DNA from: Halopseudomonas xinjiangensis
GTDB lineage: Bacteria; Pseudomonadota; Gammaproteobacteria; Pseudomonadales; Pseudomonadaceae
DNA length: 64,000 nt
Direction of reading: 5' to 3'
Assembly: GCA_011050525.1 (NCBI GenBank)
Contig: DRFO01000020.1
Location: 1 to 64,000, forward strand
The position numbers were made by a program, and so were the translations under genes. Shown here piece by piece: positions 56,253 through 64,000 of the stretch. The notes under the pieces were generated by a model. That model worked only from the letters and a program-made list of their open reading frames with translations, was not told the origin of the DNA and did no database searches. Numbering within the stretch: position 1 is the stretch's first letter; each line of letters begins with the position of its first letter.

Positions 56253-57409
56253 ATGGCGGCGGTTTGCAGGCAGAACCTCTCGATGAGGCTGCGCAGAATG
56301 GTGACCGTGGGATCAATCCGGGCAATTTCCAGGTACTCGTCTGGCTGGTGCGCCTGATCGATATCCCCGGGCCCTAATATCAGCGTCTGCATACCGATCT
56401 GATTGAGGTAGGGCCCTTCGGTGGCAAAGGCCACGCTGCCCGCGCTATAGCCGGTGAACTCTTCGCAGGCCAGTACCAGCGGCGCGTCGGCGGCGGTGTT
56501 CAAGGGCGGAACCCCAGGAAACAACGGTTTGTAGAGAATTTCCACCTGCCGTTCCTGGGCAATGATCTGCAGCCGCGCTTTGATATCCGCACGCAAGGCG
56601 TCTGGGTCCATCCCCGGCAGTGGGCGGATGTCGAACTCCAGCGCGCATTTGGCGCAGATGCGGTTGGGGTTGTCGCCGCCATGGATACAGCCCAGATTCA
56701 GGGTCGGCACCGGTACGCCGAACAGCGGGTTGTTCCAGCGCTTCTGCCAATCGGCCCGCAGGTTCAACAGGTCACTGATGACCAGATGCATGGCTTCCAT
56801 GGCGTTTCGGCCCAGCGCCGGGTCAGACGAATGCCCGGCCTGACCGATGATATCGATCCGCTCCATCAGGATGCCCTTGTGCACCCGAACCGGCTTGAGC
56901 CCGGTCGGTTCCCCGATCACTGCATGACGCGCATGGTGCAGGCTGCTGGCAACCAGGGAGCGGGCGCCGCTCATGGAGCTTTCTTCATCAGCGGTGGCCA
57001 GCACTATCAGCGGCTGCTTGAAAGGCCTGTCGACGTAGCCTCTGACCGCCTCGATGATCAGCGGGAAAAACCCTTTCATGTCGCAACTGCCCAGCCCGTA
57101 CCAACGACCGTCCGCTTCGGTCAGGGCGAAGGGGTCGTGTTTCCATTTCTCGGGATTGCACGGGACGGTGTCGGTGTGACCGGCCAGAACCAGGCCGCCG
57201 GGGCCGGTCCCGAGCGTGGCGATCAGATTGGCTTTGCCCGGCTCGCCGTGGATCGGCTGGATATCGCAGACGAATCCGAGATCACTCAACCACCCCGCGA
57301 GCAGATTGATGACGCCCATGTTGGACTGGTCGAAATCAGGTTGGGTGCAGCTAATGGAAGGGGCTTTGAGCAGCGCGTCGAACTGCGCCTTGAGTGGGGG
57401 TATAGCCAT
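56249..57409 (-). CDS. argE: Acetylornithine deacetylase
   Basis: M20-family zinc peptidase that removes the acetyl group from N-acetylornithine in arginine synthesis. 386 residues. Metal and catalytic residues: LAGHTDTVP (His, Asp), GSCDMKG, and TADEESSMSGAR (Glu-Glu), VIGEPTGLKPVRVHKG. Together with argA 1.7 kb away it marks an arg neighbourhood. In most Pseudomonas argJ performs recycling, but argE is also commonly present. Confidence 0.95.
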   Translation of the reverse strand: MAIPPLKAQFDALLKAPSISCTQPDFDQSNMGVINLLAGWLSDLGFVCDIQPIHGEPGKANLIATLGTGPGGLVLAGHTDTVPCNPEKWKHDPFALTEADGRWYGLGSCDMKGFFPLIIEAVRGYVDRPFKQPLIVLATADEESSMSGARSLVASSLHHARHAVIGEPTGLKPVRVHKGILMERIDIIGQAGHSSDPALGRNAMEAMHLVISDLLNLRADWQKRWNNPLFGVPVPTLNLGCIHGGDNPNRICAKCALEFDIRPLPGMDPDALRADIKARLQIIAQERQVEILYKPLFPGVPPLNTAADAPLVLACEEFTGYSAGSVAFATEGPYLNQIGMQTLILGPGDIDQAHQPDEYLEIARIDPTVTILRSLIERFCLQTAAI

Positions 57410-57421
57410 GCGTAAGAGGCT

Positions 57422-57461
57422 CCTGACGGCGTGAGCTGAAAAGTCAGCTTACGCCGTCAGG
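57422..57461 (-). terminator. Long hairpin between pit and argE
   Basis: An 18-bp stem (CCTGACGGCGT with ACGCCGTCAGG, extended inward by GAGCTGA with TCAGCTT, one G-U pair) with loop AAAG, 10 bases after the pit stop and before argE on the same strand. No T-run; possible terminator or processing site that separates pit from argE expression. Confidence 0.65.
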
Positions 57462-57471
57462 GTAGGTCGCG

Positions 57472-58731
57472 TCAGCCGAAAATGGCACTGAAGATAAAGA
57501 AATATACAATTGCCAGGCCAGCTCCAGCGGGCAGGGTGATGATCCAGGAGCTGAAGATGGTGCCGATCACGCGCAGGTTCAGGGCACCGATACCTCGCGC
57601 CAACCCGACGCCAAGAACTGCACCGACCAGCGTATGGGTGGTCGACACCGGCAGGCCAATACCGGATGCGCCAACCACGGTAGCGGCGGTGGCCAGTTCG
57701 GCAGCAAAGCCACGGCTAGGGGTCAATTCGGTGATGTTCCGGCCAATGGTGGCGATGACCCGATAACCATAGGTGGCTAAGCCTACTACAATGCCGGCGG
57801 CGCCAAGCAGCAGCACCCAGCCTGGAACGATTGATTGCTCGGCCATTTCGCCACCGGACTGCAGCGCACCTACGATGGCGGCCAATGGCCCAACGGCGTT
57901 GGCTACGTCATTCGATCCATGCGCGAAAGCCATGGCGCATGCCGTGAAGATCATCAGTACGGCGAAGACTTTTTCAACGCTGGCGAAGTGGAATTTTTCG
58001 TCGGCTTCCGGGTCCGCCTTGATGCGTGTCAGCAGCGCAATGCCAATAGCCGTGACCAGCAATCCTACGAGAACGGCAAGGCCGAAGCTTTCGAAGTTGG
58101 TCAGGTTGAGGCCGACGTTTTTCAGCCCCTTGGTTACGGTCAGAAGGGTGACCAGAAAACCTACCGCGAACATGTAGAACGGTACGTAGCGTTTGGCGTT
58201 GGCGAAAGGATTGTCGGTATCCAGGATCAGTTTGTGAACGCTCATGAAAATCATGAAGGCCACGGTGCCTGAAAGCAGTGGGGAGATCACCCAGCTGGAC
58301 ACGATAGGTATTACGCCAGCCCAGTTCACCGCTTCCATCGAGACGCCCACTGCCCCGAAACCGATCACGGCCCCGATGATGGAGTGAGTGGTGGACACCG
58401 GCCAGCCACGCGTCGTGGCGATCAGCAGCCAGGTACCGGCAGCCAGCAGCGCAGCCATCATGCCGAGCACCATCTGATCAGGGCTGATCATGCTTGCATC
58501 AAGGATGCCGCTGCGGATGGTCTGGGTCACCGAGCCACCAGCCAGGTATGCACCCAGGAACTCGAACACAATGGCGACGAAAATCGCCTGTTTGATGGTC
58601 AGCGCACGGGAGCCGACCGATGTGCCCATCGCATTCGCAACGTCATTGGCACCAATACCCCAGGCCATGAAAAAACCGAATAGACAGGCCAGTACCAACA
58701 GGATAGTGCCGTATTCTGCAATCAAGGTCAT
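57472..58731 (-). CDS. pit: Low-affinity inorganic phosphate transporter, Pit family
   Basis: 419 residues, about ten to eleven membrane segments. Pit signatures: FFMAWGIGANDVANAMGTSVGSRAL near the start and AMAFAHGSNDVANAVGPLAAI in the second half, both with the NDVAN duplicate. Symports phosphate (or metal phosphate) with protons. Follows the DUF47 gene by 40 bases on the same strand and is co-transcribed with it, a pairing widely conserved. Confidence 0.95.
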   Translation of the reverse strand: MTLIAEYGTILLVLACLFGFFMAWGIGANDVANAMGTSVGSRALTIKQAIFVAIVFEFLGAYLAGGSVTQTIRSGILDASMISPDQMVLGMMAALLAAGTWLLIATTRGWPVSTTHSIIGAVIGFGAVGVSMEAVNWAGVIPIVSSWVISPLLSGTVAFMIFMSVHKLILDTDNPFANAKRYVPFYMFAVGFLVTLLTVTKGLKNVGLNLTNFESFGLAVLVGLLVTAIGIALLTRIKADPEADEKFHFASVEKVFAVLMIFTACAMAFAHGSNDVANAVGPLAAIVGALQSGGEMAEQSIVPGWVLLLGAAGIVVGLATYGYRVIATIGRNITELTPSRGFAAELATAATVVGASGIGLPVSTTHTLVGAVLGVGLARGIGALNLRVIGTIFSSWIITLPAGAGLAIVYFFIFSAIFG

Positions 58732-58771
58732 AACTGAAACACTCTGTTTGGATGCATGTAAGGGCTGGCCT

Positions 58772-59449
58772 CTAACGGGCCATTAGCAGTTCCAGACGAT
58801 TTCCTACGCGCTGGGCTCGGTCTGCCACGTCTCCGATCCATTCGATGATCTGATACAGGAACATCACGTCCACCGGTGGTAGATCCTTCTCCAGCTTGAA
58901 CAGATCTGCGCGCAGTTTTATCTGCAGGTTGTCGGTGTCGTGCTCGATACGATCAAGCTCATCGATGAGCGTTTCCACGAGGGTGACTTCGCGCCCTGAA
59001 AAACCTGTCTCGAGAAGCTCGTCCAGTTCATTCATGGCTTTCAACGCCTGGGCTGCAGCATCTACCGAGCGTTGAACAAACGCCTTGAAAGCGGGCTGCA
59101 ACGGCTCGGGAATACGCATCTGGCGACCCAGCATGAGCCCGGCGATATCCTTGGCGCGGTTGGCAACTTTGTCCTGTACACTCAGCAGTTCAAGCAGGTC
59201 GGTACGTGGTACCGGCAGGAACAGGCTCTTGGGCAAATGTATGCGGACGTCTTTCTTGAGTTTGTCGGCTTCTCGCTCGAGCTCGGCGATGTGCTGCTGA
59301 ACGCGTTCAGCCTCGACCCAGTCGTCAGCAACGACGGCGTCAATGAACGCATTCAGCTGCGCGGCACACTCGTGGGCCTTGGCTATATGTTGTTGCATGG
59401 GGCCGATTGGTGAGCGACCAAACAGGCTGAGAAAAGGATTGCTGGGCAT
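58772..59449 (-). CDS. DUF47/PhoU-like partner of Pit
   Basis: 225-residue all-helical protein of the TIGR00153/DUF47 family, related to PhoU. It has SPFLSLFGRSPIGPMQQH-like N-terminus, then helices with Glu/Asp-rich metal-binding positions (IDELDRIEHDTD). Encoded upstream of pit; believed to regulate the transporter. The exact mechanism is unproven. Confidence 0.93.
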   Translation of the reverse strand: MPSNPFLSLFGRSPIGPMQQHIAKAHECAAQLNAFIDAVVADDWVEAERVQQHIAELEREADKLKKDVRIHLPKSLFLPVPRTDLLELLSVQDKVANRAKDIAGLMLGRQMRIPEPLQPAFKAFVQRSVDAAAQALKAMNELDELLETGFSGREVTLVETLIDELDRIEHDTDNLQIKLRADLFKLEKDLPPVDVMFLYQIIEWIGDVADRAQRVGNRLELLMAR

Positions 59450-59600
59450 GGAGGCTCCAAGGCTTGTTAAGGCCGGAAATTATAGGTGCTGATTCCCTCT
59501 ACGTCATCAAACCGACATGAATCGATCATCAAGCCGACACAAATTGGTCATCAGCGTTGCGTCCGTGGGTAATCCGGACGGGACTATACAGAGAAACAAC

Positions 59601-61004
59601 ATGGTTAAAGAAACTGAAATCAAGTTACGCGCCACGCCAGAAACCCTGGCAGCGCTACGTCAGCACCCGGTCTTTGCCGAGCGTCTGGCGGGCGAGTGGC
59701 AGACCGGCCCATTGTACAACCAATATTTTGATACAGCTGCCCGCGATCTAGCCGGCGCCAAAGTGGCGTTACGGCTGCGCCGGGATGGGAAACAAATTAT
59801 CCAGACGCTCAAGAGCCGTGGGCAGAGTGTAGCGGGCTTATCGGAGCGCAACGAATGGGACTGGTATCTCGAACAGGACTCTCTGGATCTCGGATTGCTT
59901 GGCGATGAGTGCTGGCCCAGGGTGTTGGCCGGGCTGGACAAAAACCAGTTGCAACCGGTATTTACTACTGACTTCGAGCGCACCAGGGCGCTATTGAGAT
60001 GGGAGCGCGATGGCGAAACCGTCGAGGTGGAGGCGGCCCTGGATCAAGGTAAAGTCATTGCCGGAACAAGTGAAGAGCCGATCTGCGAGCTCGAGCTTGA
60101 AGTACGACAGGGGCCGGCTGCTGCCTTGCTTGAGCTTGCGTTGAGTTTGACAGCGGATCTGCCCTTGATGCCCTGTGACATCAGCAAGGCGGAGCGGGGT
60201 TATCGTCTGCTTGACCTGGCCAGCTATGAGTTACGACCGCAAACTCCTCAGTGGCACAGCGAGACCCCAGTCGATGAGGTCATTGCTGGTGCCGGCTGGC
60301 AACTGCTCGGTCAGACCCAGCGCCTGGCTGAACAATATCGATTCGCCGGTCAGTGGCGTCTGTTCCGTGATCTGACCACTAATCTCAGCACCCTGCGCGC
60401 CTATTTTGGTGTTTTCGATCTGGCGCTGCCGCGATCAGCGGGGCAGTCCTTCGTGCAGCCGCTCGATCAGCTCATCAATGCATTCAGACCTTTGGTTCTG
60501 GCGGGCTGGGCGGATGATGAAACAGGTCAGGCTGCGCGCGATCAGGCGCCGGCACTGTTCGCCGAGGTGACGCAGGACCGCGCCTGGGGTGAGCTTTTCA
60601 TCGGGTTGGCTCTGTGGTTGCACCAGGCTAAGTGGAAAAACAACAGGCCGCCGCGGGGCGACAAGGTCGGCGCGCTGGAAATGCCCCGCTGGCTACTGGC
60701 CGCAGTAGCCAAGGAAATTCAAGGCCTGCTGGTGCCGCATCACAATGAACCTGATTCTGCCGTCAGCGAATGGATGGACCAGCAGCCACGCCTGGGACGG
60801 CTGCACTTCCTGCTGGCGAACTTCCGTAACTTTCTGGCGGTACCGGAACCGGACCGCTTGTTTGGTGAGTTGAACAAGCTGCAGGCGTTGCTGGAACAGT
60901 TTCCATTGATCGAAGCTGAACAGCAGCCGGCCCTGCTGGAGGCGCTGCGCAAACAGGGTCAGAAACTGCGTAGACTCAACGCGTGGCGTGAACTCAACAC
61001 CTGA
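59601..61004 (+). CDS. CYTH-domain inorganic triphosphatase (YgiF type)
   Basis: 467 residues from ATG 59601 (earlier ATG 59517 adds 28 unlikely residues). The CYTH tunnel motif E-x-E-x-K is at residues 4-8 (ETEIKL), followed by basic lining residues (KVALRLRRDGKQIIQTLKSRG). C-terminal half is helical and CHAD-like (YRFAGQWRLFRDLTTNLSTLRAYF). E. coli YgiF hydrolyses inorganic tripolyphosphate. Upstream of the GspE-type ATPase gene by 25 bp, hence probable operon, as in P. aeruginosa. Confidence 0.9.
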   Translation: MVKETEIKLRATPETLAALRQHPVFAERLAGEWQTGPLYNQYFDTAARDLAGAKVALRLRRDGKQIIQTLKSRGQSVAGLSERNEWDWYLEQDSLDLGLLGDECWPRVLAGLDKNQLQPVFTTDFERTRALLRWERDGETVEVEAALDQGKVIAGTSEEPICELELEVRQGPAAALLELALSLTADLPLMPCDISKAERGYRLLDLASYELRPQTPQWHSETPVDEVIAGAGWQLLGQTQRLAEQYRFAGQWRLFRDLTTNLSTLRAYFGVFDLALPRSAGQSFVQPLDQLINAFRPLVLAGWADDETGQAARDQAPALFAEVTQDRAWGELFIGLALWLHQAKWKNNRPPRGDKVGALEMPRWLLAAVAKEIQGLLVPHHNEPDSAVSEWMDQQPRLGRLHFLLANFRNFLAVPEPDRLFGELNKLQALLEQFPLIEAEQQPALLEALRKQGQKLRRLNAWRELNT

Positions 61005-61029
61005 TGAGCGGTTGAAACGGAGGCCAAGC

Positions 61030-62829
61030 ATGCTGCATTTGAATGAGCTGGCGTTGCCAGGAACTGATCACCTGCTGGATATGGCTGACTTGCTTAGAAC
61101 GCTGGTCAGCCAGGGTCGGCTTGACCTGGACACCGCCGAGCAGATCAGCGCACTGAGACGATCCGCATCAGGCGACTCGGCGAAGCTGCATCCCCTCGAA
61201 TTCATTGCCGGGCAGAGTCTGCAAGACCTGTCCCGGCCTGGCAAAAAGCTTGATCTGGAGGCTCTTTCCCGCTGGCTTGCAGCCGAGGCCGACCAACCGT
61301 ATTACCGCATTGATCCATTGAAGATCAATGTCGCCGCCGTCACGCCACTGATGTCCTTTGCTTTTGCCCAACGTCACAAAATTCTCGCGGTGGAAGTCAA
61401 TGAGCGGGAGGCGACTATTGCCAGTGCCCAGCCTTTCCTTCGCAGCTGGGAAGCCAACCTGACCCATGTGCTCAAGCGCGAGATACGTCGGGTGGTAGCG
61501 AGCCCTGCCGATATCCAGCGTTACTCCGTGGAGTTTTACCGACTGGCCCGCTCGGTCACCGGCGCTAATGCCAGCGATCAGAAAAACAGCAGCATCGGTA
61601 ACTTTGAACAGTTATTGAATCTTGGCAGCATGGGCCAGGAACCGGACGCCAACGATGCCCATGTGGTGAATATTGTCGACTGGCTTTTTCAGTATGCGTT
61701 CGAGCAACGGGCCAGTGACATCCATATTGAGCCTCGGCGTGAGAGCGGCACTGTGCGTCTGCGGATCGATGGCGTGCTGCATACCGTTTACAGCTTCCCA
61801 CTGCAAGTTGCCGTAGCGGTCGTCAGCCGCTTGAAGACGCTGGGCCGCATGAACGTGGCAGAGAAGCGTAAGCCCCAGGATGGGCGGGTGAAAACCAAGT
61901 CACCGCAGGGCAACGAGATTGAACTGCGCTTGTCCACCTTGCCGACCGCGTTCGGCGAAAAAATGGTGATGCGCATATTCGATCCCGACGTGCTACTGCG
62001 CACCTTCGACAAGCTGGGGTTTTCTTCCGAAGACCAGCGGCGCTGGCAGAACATGGTGCAGCAGCCCAATGGCATCGTGCTGGTGACCGGTCCGACCGGA
62101 TCGGGCAAAACCACCACGCTGTACACCACGCTGAAGCAATTGGCTACGCCAGAGGTGAATGTCTGCACTATCGAAGATCCCATCGAGATGGTTGAAGACA
62201 GCTTCAACCAGATGCAGGTGCAGCATAATATCGATCTCAATTTCGCCAGCGGGATCCGGGCGCTCATGCGGCAGGACCCGGACATCATCATGATTGGTGA
62301 AATTCGTGATCTGGAAACCGCCGAAATGGCGATCCAGGCTGCTCTGACCGGCCACTTGGTGCTTTCTACGCTGCACACCAACGATGCGCCAAGCTCTGTC
62401 AGCCGTCTGATTGAGCTAGGGGTGCCAGCTTATCTCATCAAGGCCACGGTGCTTGGCGTTATGGCTCAGCGCCTCGTGCGTACACTATGTGTGCACTGCA
62501 AAGAGCCAGCCGAGGTTGACGCGGACGCCTGGAGCGAACTGACCAAGCCCTGGAATGCGCCGTTGCCTACCCATGCGCATCGGCCGGTCGGCTGCCCGGA
62601 ATGTCGCGAGACAGGTTACCGTGGGCGGGCAGGAGTCTATGAGCTGATGCCGCTTACCGACACGCTTAAACCGCTGGTGCAGGCCGATATCGATCTCAAT
62701 GCGCTGCGTCGGCAGGCTTACAAGGAGGGGATGCACAGCCTGCGCCTGTCCGGCGCCCAGAAGGTAGGAGCTGGCCTGACAACCATTGAAGAAGTATTGC
62801 GGGTTACGCCGACCAGTCAGCAGGCCTGA
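61030..62829 (+). CDS. GspE/PilB-type secretion ATPase, stand-alone
   Basis: 599 residues. N-terminal GspE/MshEN-like domain (about 70-190), then an ATPase with Walker A GPTGSGKTT (354-362), Asp box and Walker B (IIMIGEIRDLETAEMA), His box (GHLVLSTLHTNDA) and the zinc-binding CxxC pairs (CVHC, CPEC). ATG at 61030 has GGAGGC upstream. No gsp or pil genes are adjacent, only a triphosphatase gene, so its machine is elsewhere or its role is different. Confidence 0.93.
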   Translation: MLHLNELALPGTDHLLDMADLLRTLVSQGRLDLDTAEQISALRRSASGDSAKLHPLEFIAGQSLQDLSRPGKKLDLEALSRWLAAEADQPYYRIDPLKINVAAVTPLMSFAFAQRHKILAVEVNEREATIASAQPFLRSWEANLTHVLKREIRRVVASPADIQRYSVEFYRLARSVTGANASDQKNSSIGNFEQLLNLGSMGQEPDANDAHVVNIVDWLFQYAFEQRASDIHIEPRRESGTVRLRIDGVLHTVYSFPLQVAVAVVSRLKTLGRMNVAEKRKPQDGRVKTKSPQGNEIELRLSTLPTAFGEKMVMRIFDPDVLLRTFDKLGFSSEDQRRWQNMVQQPNGIVLVTGPTGSGKTTTLYTTLKQLATPEVNVCTIEDPIEMVEDSFNQMQVQHNIDLNFASGIRALMRQDPDIIMIGEIRDLETAEMAIQAALTGHLVLSTLHTNDAPSSVSRLIELGVPAYLIKATVLGVMAQRLVRTLCVHCKEPAEVDADAWSELTKPWNAPLPTHAHRPVGCPECRETGYRGRAGVYELMPLTDTLKPLVQADIDLNALRRQAYKEGMHSLRLSGAQKVGAGLTTIEEVLRVTPTSQQA

Positions 62830-62895
62830 GTGCGCAGTGCGCAATAGCCGAATCTTTTGCCTAGAATGCCAGCGTCCAGATAGCGAGTCCGATTG

Positions 62896-63738
62896 ATGAA
62901 CTACCGTCACAGTTACCATGCCGGCAACCACGCCGATGTCTTCAAGCACGCCATCCTGCTGCGGCTGGCAGAGCTGTTGCAGCGTAAACCGGCACCCTAC
63001 TGTTATCTCGACAGCCACGCCGGTACGGCACTTTACGATCTGCAGGGGGAAGCCGCCGGAAAAACGGGCGAATTCCGTGATGGAATCGCTCGCTTGTGGG
63101 ACCGCGACGATTTGCCCGACATGCTGAAGCGCTACCGGGAAGCGATAGCCAGGCACAACCCTGATAGCCATCTGCGTTTTTACCCTGGCTCGCCCCAATT
63201 GGTTGGTGACGGGCTGCGTGAGCAAGACCGGATGATACTGAGCGAGCTGCATCCGGAGGACGCAGCAATTCTGCGGGCCCATTTTGCCAATGATGAACGT
63301 GTGGCTGTGCACCTGCGCGACGGCTATGAGTTGCCCAAGGCTTTTCTACCGGTTGCGGAAAAGCGCGCGCTCTGGCTGCTGGACCCACCTTTCGAGAAAC
63401 AGGACGATCTGGATCGCTGCCTGAAAGCTATGCAAGTCGCTATACAACGCATGCGGCAAACTGTTATCGCCCTCTGGTACCCGATCAAGGACGAACGATT
63501 GTTGCGGGATTTCTATCGTCAGGTGGCTGGCGCGGGGCTGCCCAAGGTTCTGCGGCTCGAGCTCAGCGTGAGGCCGGCAGACAACACGCTGGGCCTGAAC
63601 GGCTCTGGCTTGATGCTGGTCAATCCACCCTGGCCGCTTTGGGAGGAACTGGAAGGCGTTCTGCCCTGGCTGGCCACTCACCTGGCTCAGTCCGGTGATG
63701 GAACCTATCGCGTTGACTGGTTGGCCGGTTCTCCCTGA
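62896..63738 (+). CDS. rlmJ: 23S rRNA (adenine-2030-N6)-methyltransferase RlmJ
   Basis: 280 residues. NYRHSYHAGNHADVFKHAIL at the start and YLDSHAGTALYDL with SAM-binding character, then LLDPPFEKQDD, the DPPF active-site motif for adenine N6 methylation. Methylates A2030 of 23S rRNA. ATG at 62896 is used rather than the adjoining TTG. Its 66-bp distance from the ATPase gene leaves room for a promoter. Confidence 0.95.
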   Translation: MNYRHSYHAGNHADVFKHAILLRLAELLQRKPAPYCYLDSHAGTALYDLQGEAAGKTGEFRDGIARLWDRDDLPDMLKRYREAIARHNPDSHLRFYPGSPQLVGDGLREQDRMILSELHPEDAAILRAHFANDERVAVHLRDGYELPKAFLPVAEKRALWLLDPPFEKQDDLDRCLKAMQVAIQRMRQTVIALWYPIKDERLLRDFYRQVAGAGLPKVLRLELSVRPADNTLGLNGSGLMLVNPPWPLWEELEGVLPWLATHLAQSGDGTYRVDWLAGSP

Positions 63739-63792
63739 TACGGGCCTGGGGGATGGCTCTCTGCTAAGGTGACTGTAACAGTGCCTTGCAAA

Positions 63793-63820
63793 TTCATTGT
63801 TCATTCTGGGGAACAATGAA
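63793..63820. promoter_or_regulatory. Perfect inverted repeat before the last gene
   Basis: TTCATTGTTC and GAACAATGAA are perfect 10-base inverted copies, 8 bases apart, 74 bases before the final start codon. There is no T-run, so it may be an operator or a weak terminator for rlmJ. Confidence 0.5.
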
Positions 63821-63893
63821 GTCTCGGAAGTGGTCAAGTTACTGTAAGGCTGATTGGCCTGATGCTAGTTCAGACTCGAATAGGAGCACGCAC

Positions 63894-64000
63894 ATGGTAG
63901 GTTCAAATAATGTCGAAGACGCGGTTGATAAGGCTAAGCAGTCCTTGAAAAATAGCCAGGACAAGTTCAAGTCTGGCGAAAGCGGCAAAGAAATCGATTC
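63894..64000 (+). CDS. Unknown hydrophilic protein, 5' part
   Basis: ATG at 63894 with AGGAG seven bases upstream opens a frame to the window end (35 codons): MVGSNNVEDAVDKAKQSLKN then SQDKFKSGESGKEID. Lysine-, serine- and aspartate-rich, no signal peptide or hydrophobic stretch, consistent with a small stress-type or helical soluble protein. Cut by the window edge; family not recognisable. Confidence 0.6.
   Translation, partial: MVGSNNVEDAVDKAKQSLKNSQDKFKSGESGKEID

Overview
The window looks like a chromosomal segment of a Pseudomonas-like gammaproteobacterium. Most proteins match Pseudomonas housekeeping families, and several neighbourhoods have the order I remember from P. aeruginosa: serA next to a D-2-hydroxyglutarate dehydrogenase gene; rpiA/ilvA; rppH-ptsP; tauE-lgt-thyA-folA-ilvD; argA/amn/argE/pit; and zapA-6S RNA-5-formyl-THF cyclo-ligase with ygfB-pepP-ubiH-ubiI and the iron-uptake and gcv genes. 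In P. aeruginosa these fall in two origin-flanking blocks (roughly PA0316-PA0353 and PA5204-PA5228, from memory). Here they are interleaved. A Halopseudomonas-type genome would fit, but I cannot prove the genus.

Layout. 1-2.5 kb: the 3' end of a type VI secretion VgrG gene, translationally coupled to an unknown protein and a small lipoprotein, a likely effector-associated cargo module. 2.7-12.2 kb: malate synthase G, an alpha/beta hydrolase, a secreted DUF2059-like protein, a 2OG-Fe(II) oxygenase, divergent serA and D-2-hydroxyglutarate dehydrogenase, an FAH-family enzyme and an SdiA-regulated-type protein. 12.2-18.4 kb: rpiA and ilvA (divergent), a CHASE-PAS-GGDEF protein, an EVE protein, a 29-residue membrane peptide gene, 5-formyl-THF cyclo-ligase, 6S RNA, zapA and a ZapB-like coiled coil. 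18.6-23.0 kb: the ygfB-pepP-ubiH-ubiI operon. 23.0-25.8 kb: a Fur-box-controlled ferric iron ABC transporter (binding protein and permease, no ATPase). 25.9-30.7 kb: gcvT-gcvH-gcvP, with a palindromic non-coding insert between gcvH and gcvP.

30.8-38.5 kb is the most accessory-looking part. It holds an MgtE transporter, an arsenic cluster arsR-arsH-gapdh-arsJ without arsB/acr3/arsC, an orphan ParM-like actin, a short-chain dehydrogenase with an apparent signal peptide, and an encapsulated-ferritin-type protein with neither an encapsulin gene nor a cargo-targeting tail. 38.6-42.7 kb: a GcvR-like ACT protein, an HDOD protein, rlmI, a 735-bp gene-free repeat cluster and a HAD phosphatase. 42.9-51.1 kb: rppH-ptsP, an NRDE protein, TauE, lgt-thyA-folA and a GGDEF protein with a degenerate EAL domain. 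51.3-64 kb: ilvD, argA, amn, argE, pit with its DUF47 partner, a CYTH triphosphatase, a stand-alone GspE-type ATPase, rlmJ and the start of an unknown gene.

Genes that work together: SerA and D-2-hydroxyglutarate dehydrogenase (serine synthesis and removal of its by-product); GcvTHP (glycine cleavage); GapDH and ArsJ (arsenate converted to 1-arseno-3-phosphoglycerate and exported); RppH and PtsP (RNA 5'-end processing gene with nitrogen-PTS enzyme I); ThyA and FolA (thymidylate cycle); Pit and its DUF47 partner (phosphate uptake). No rRNA, tRNA, complete IS element, CRISPR array or prophage was seen.
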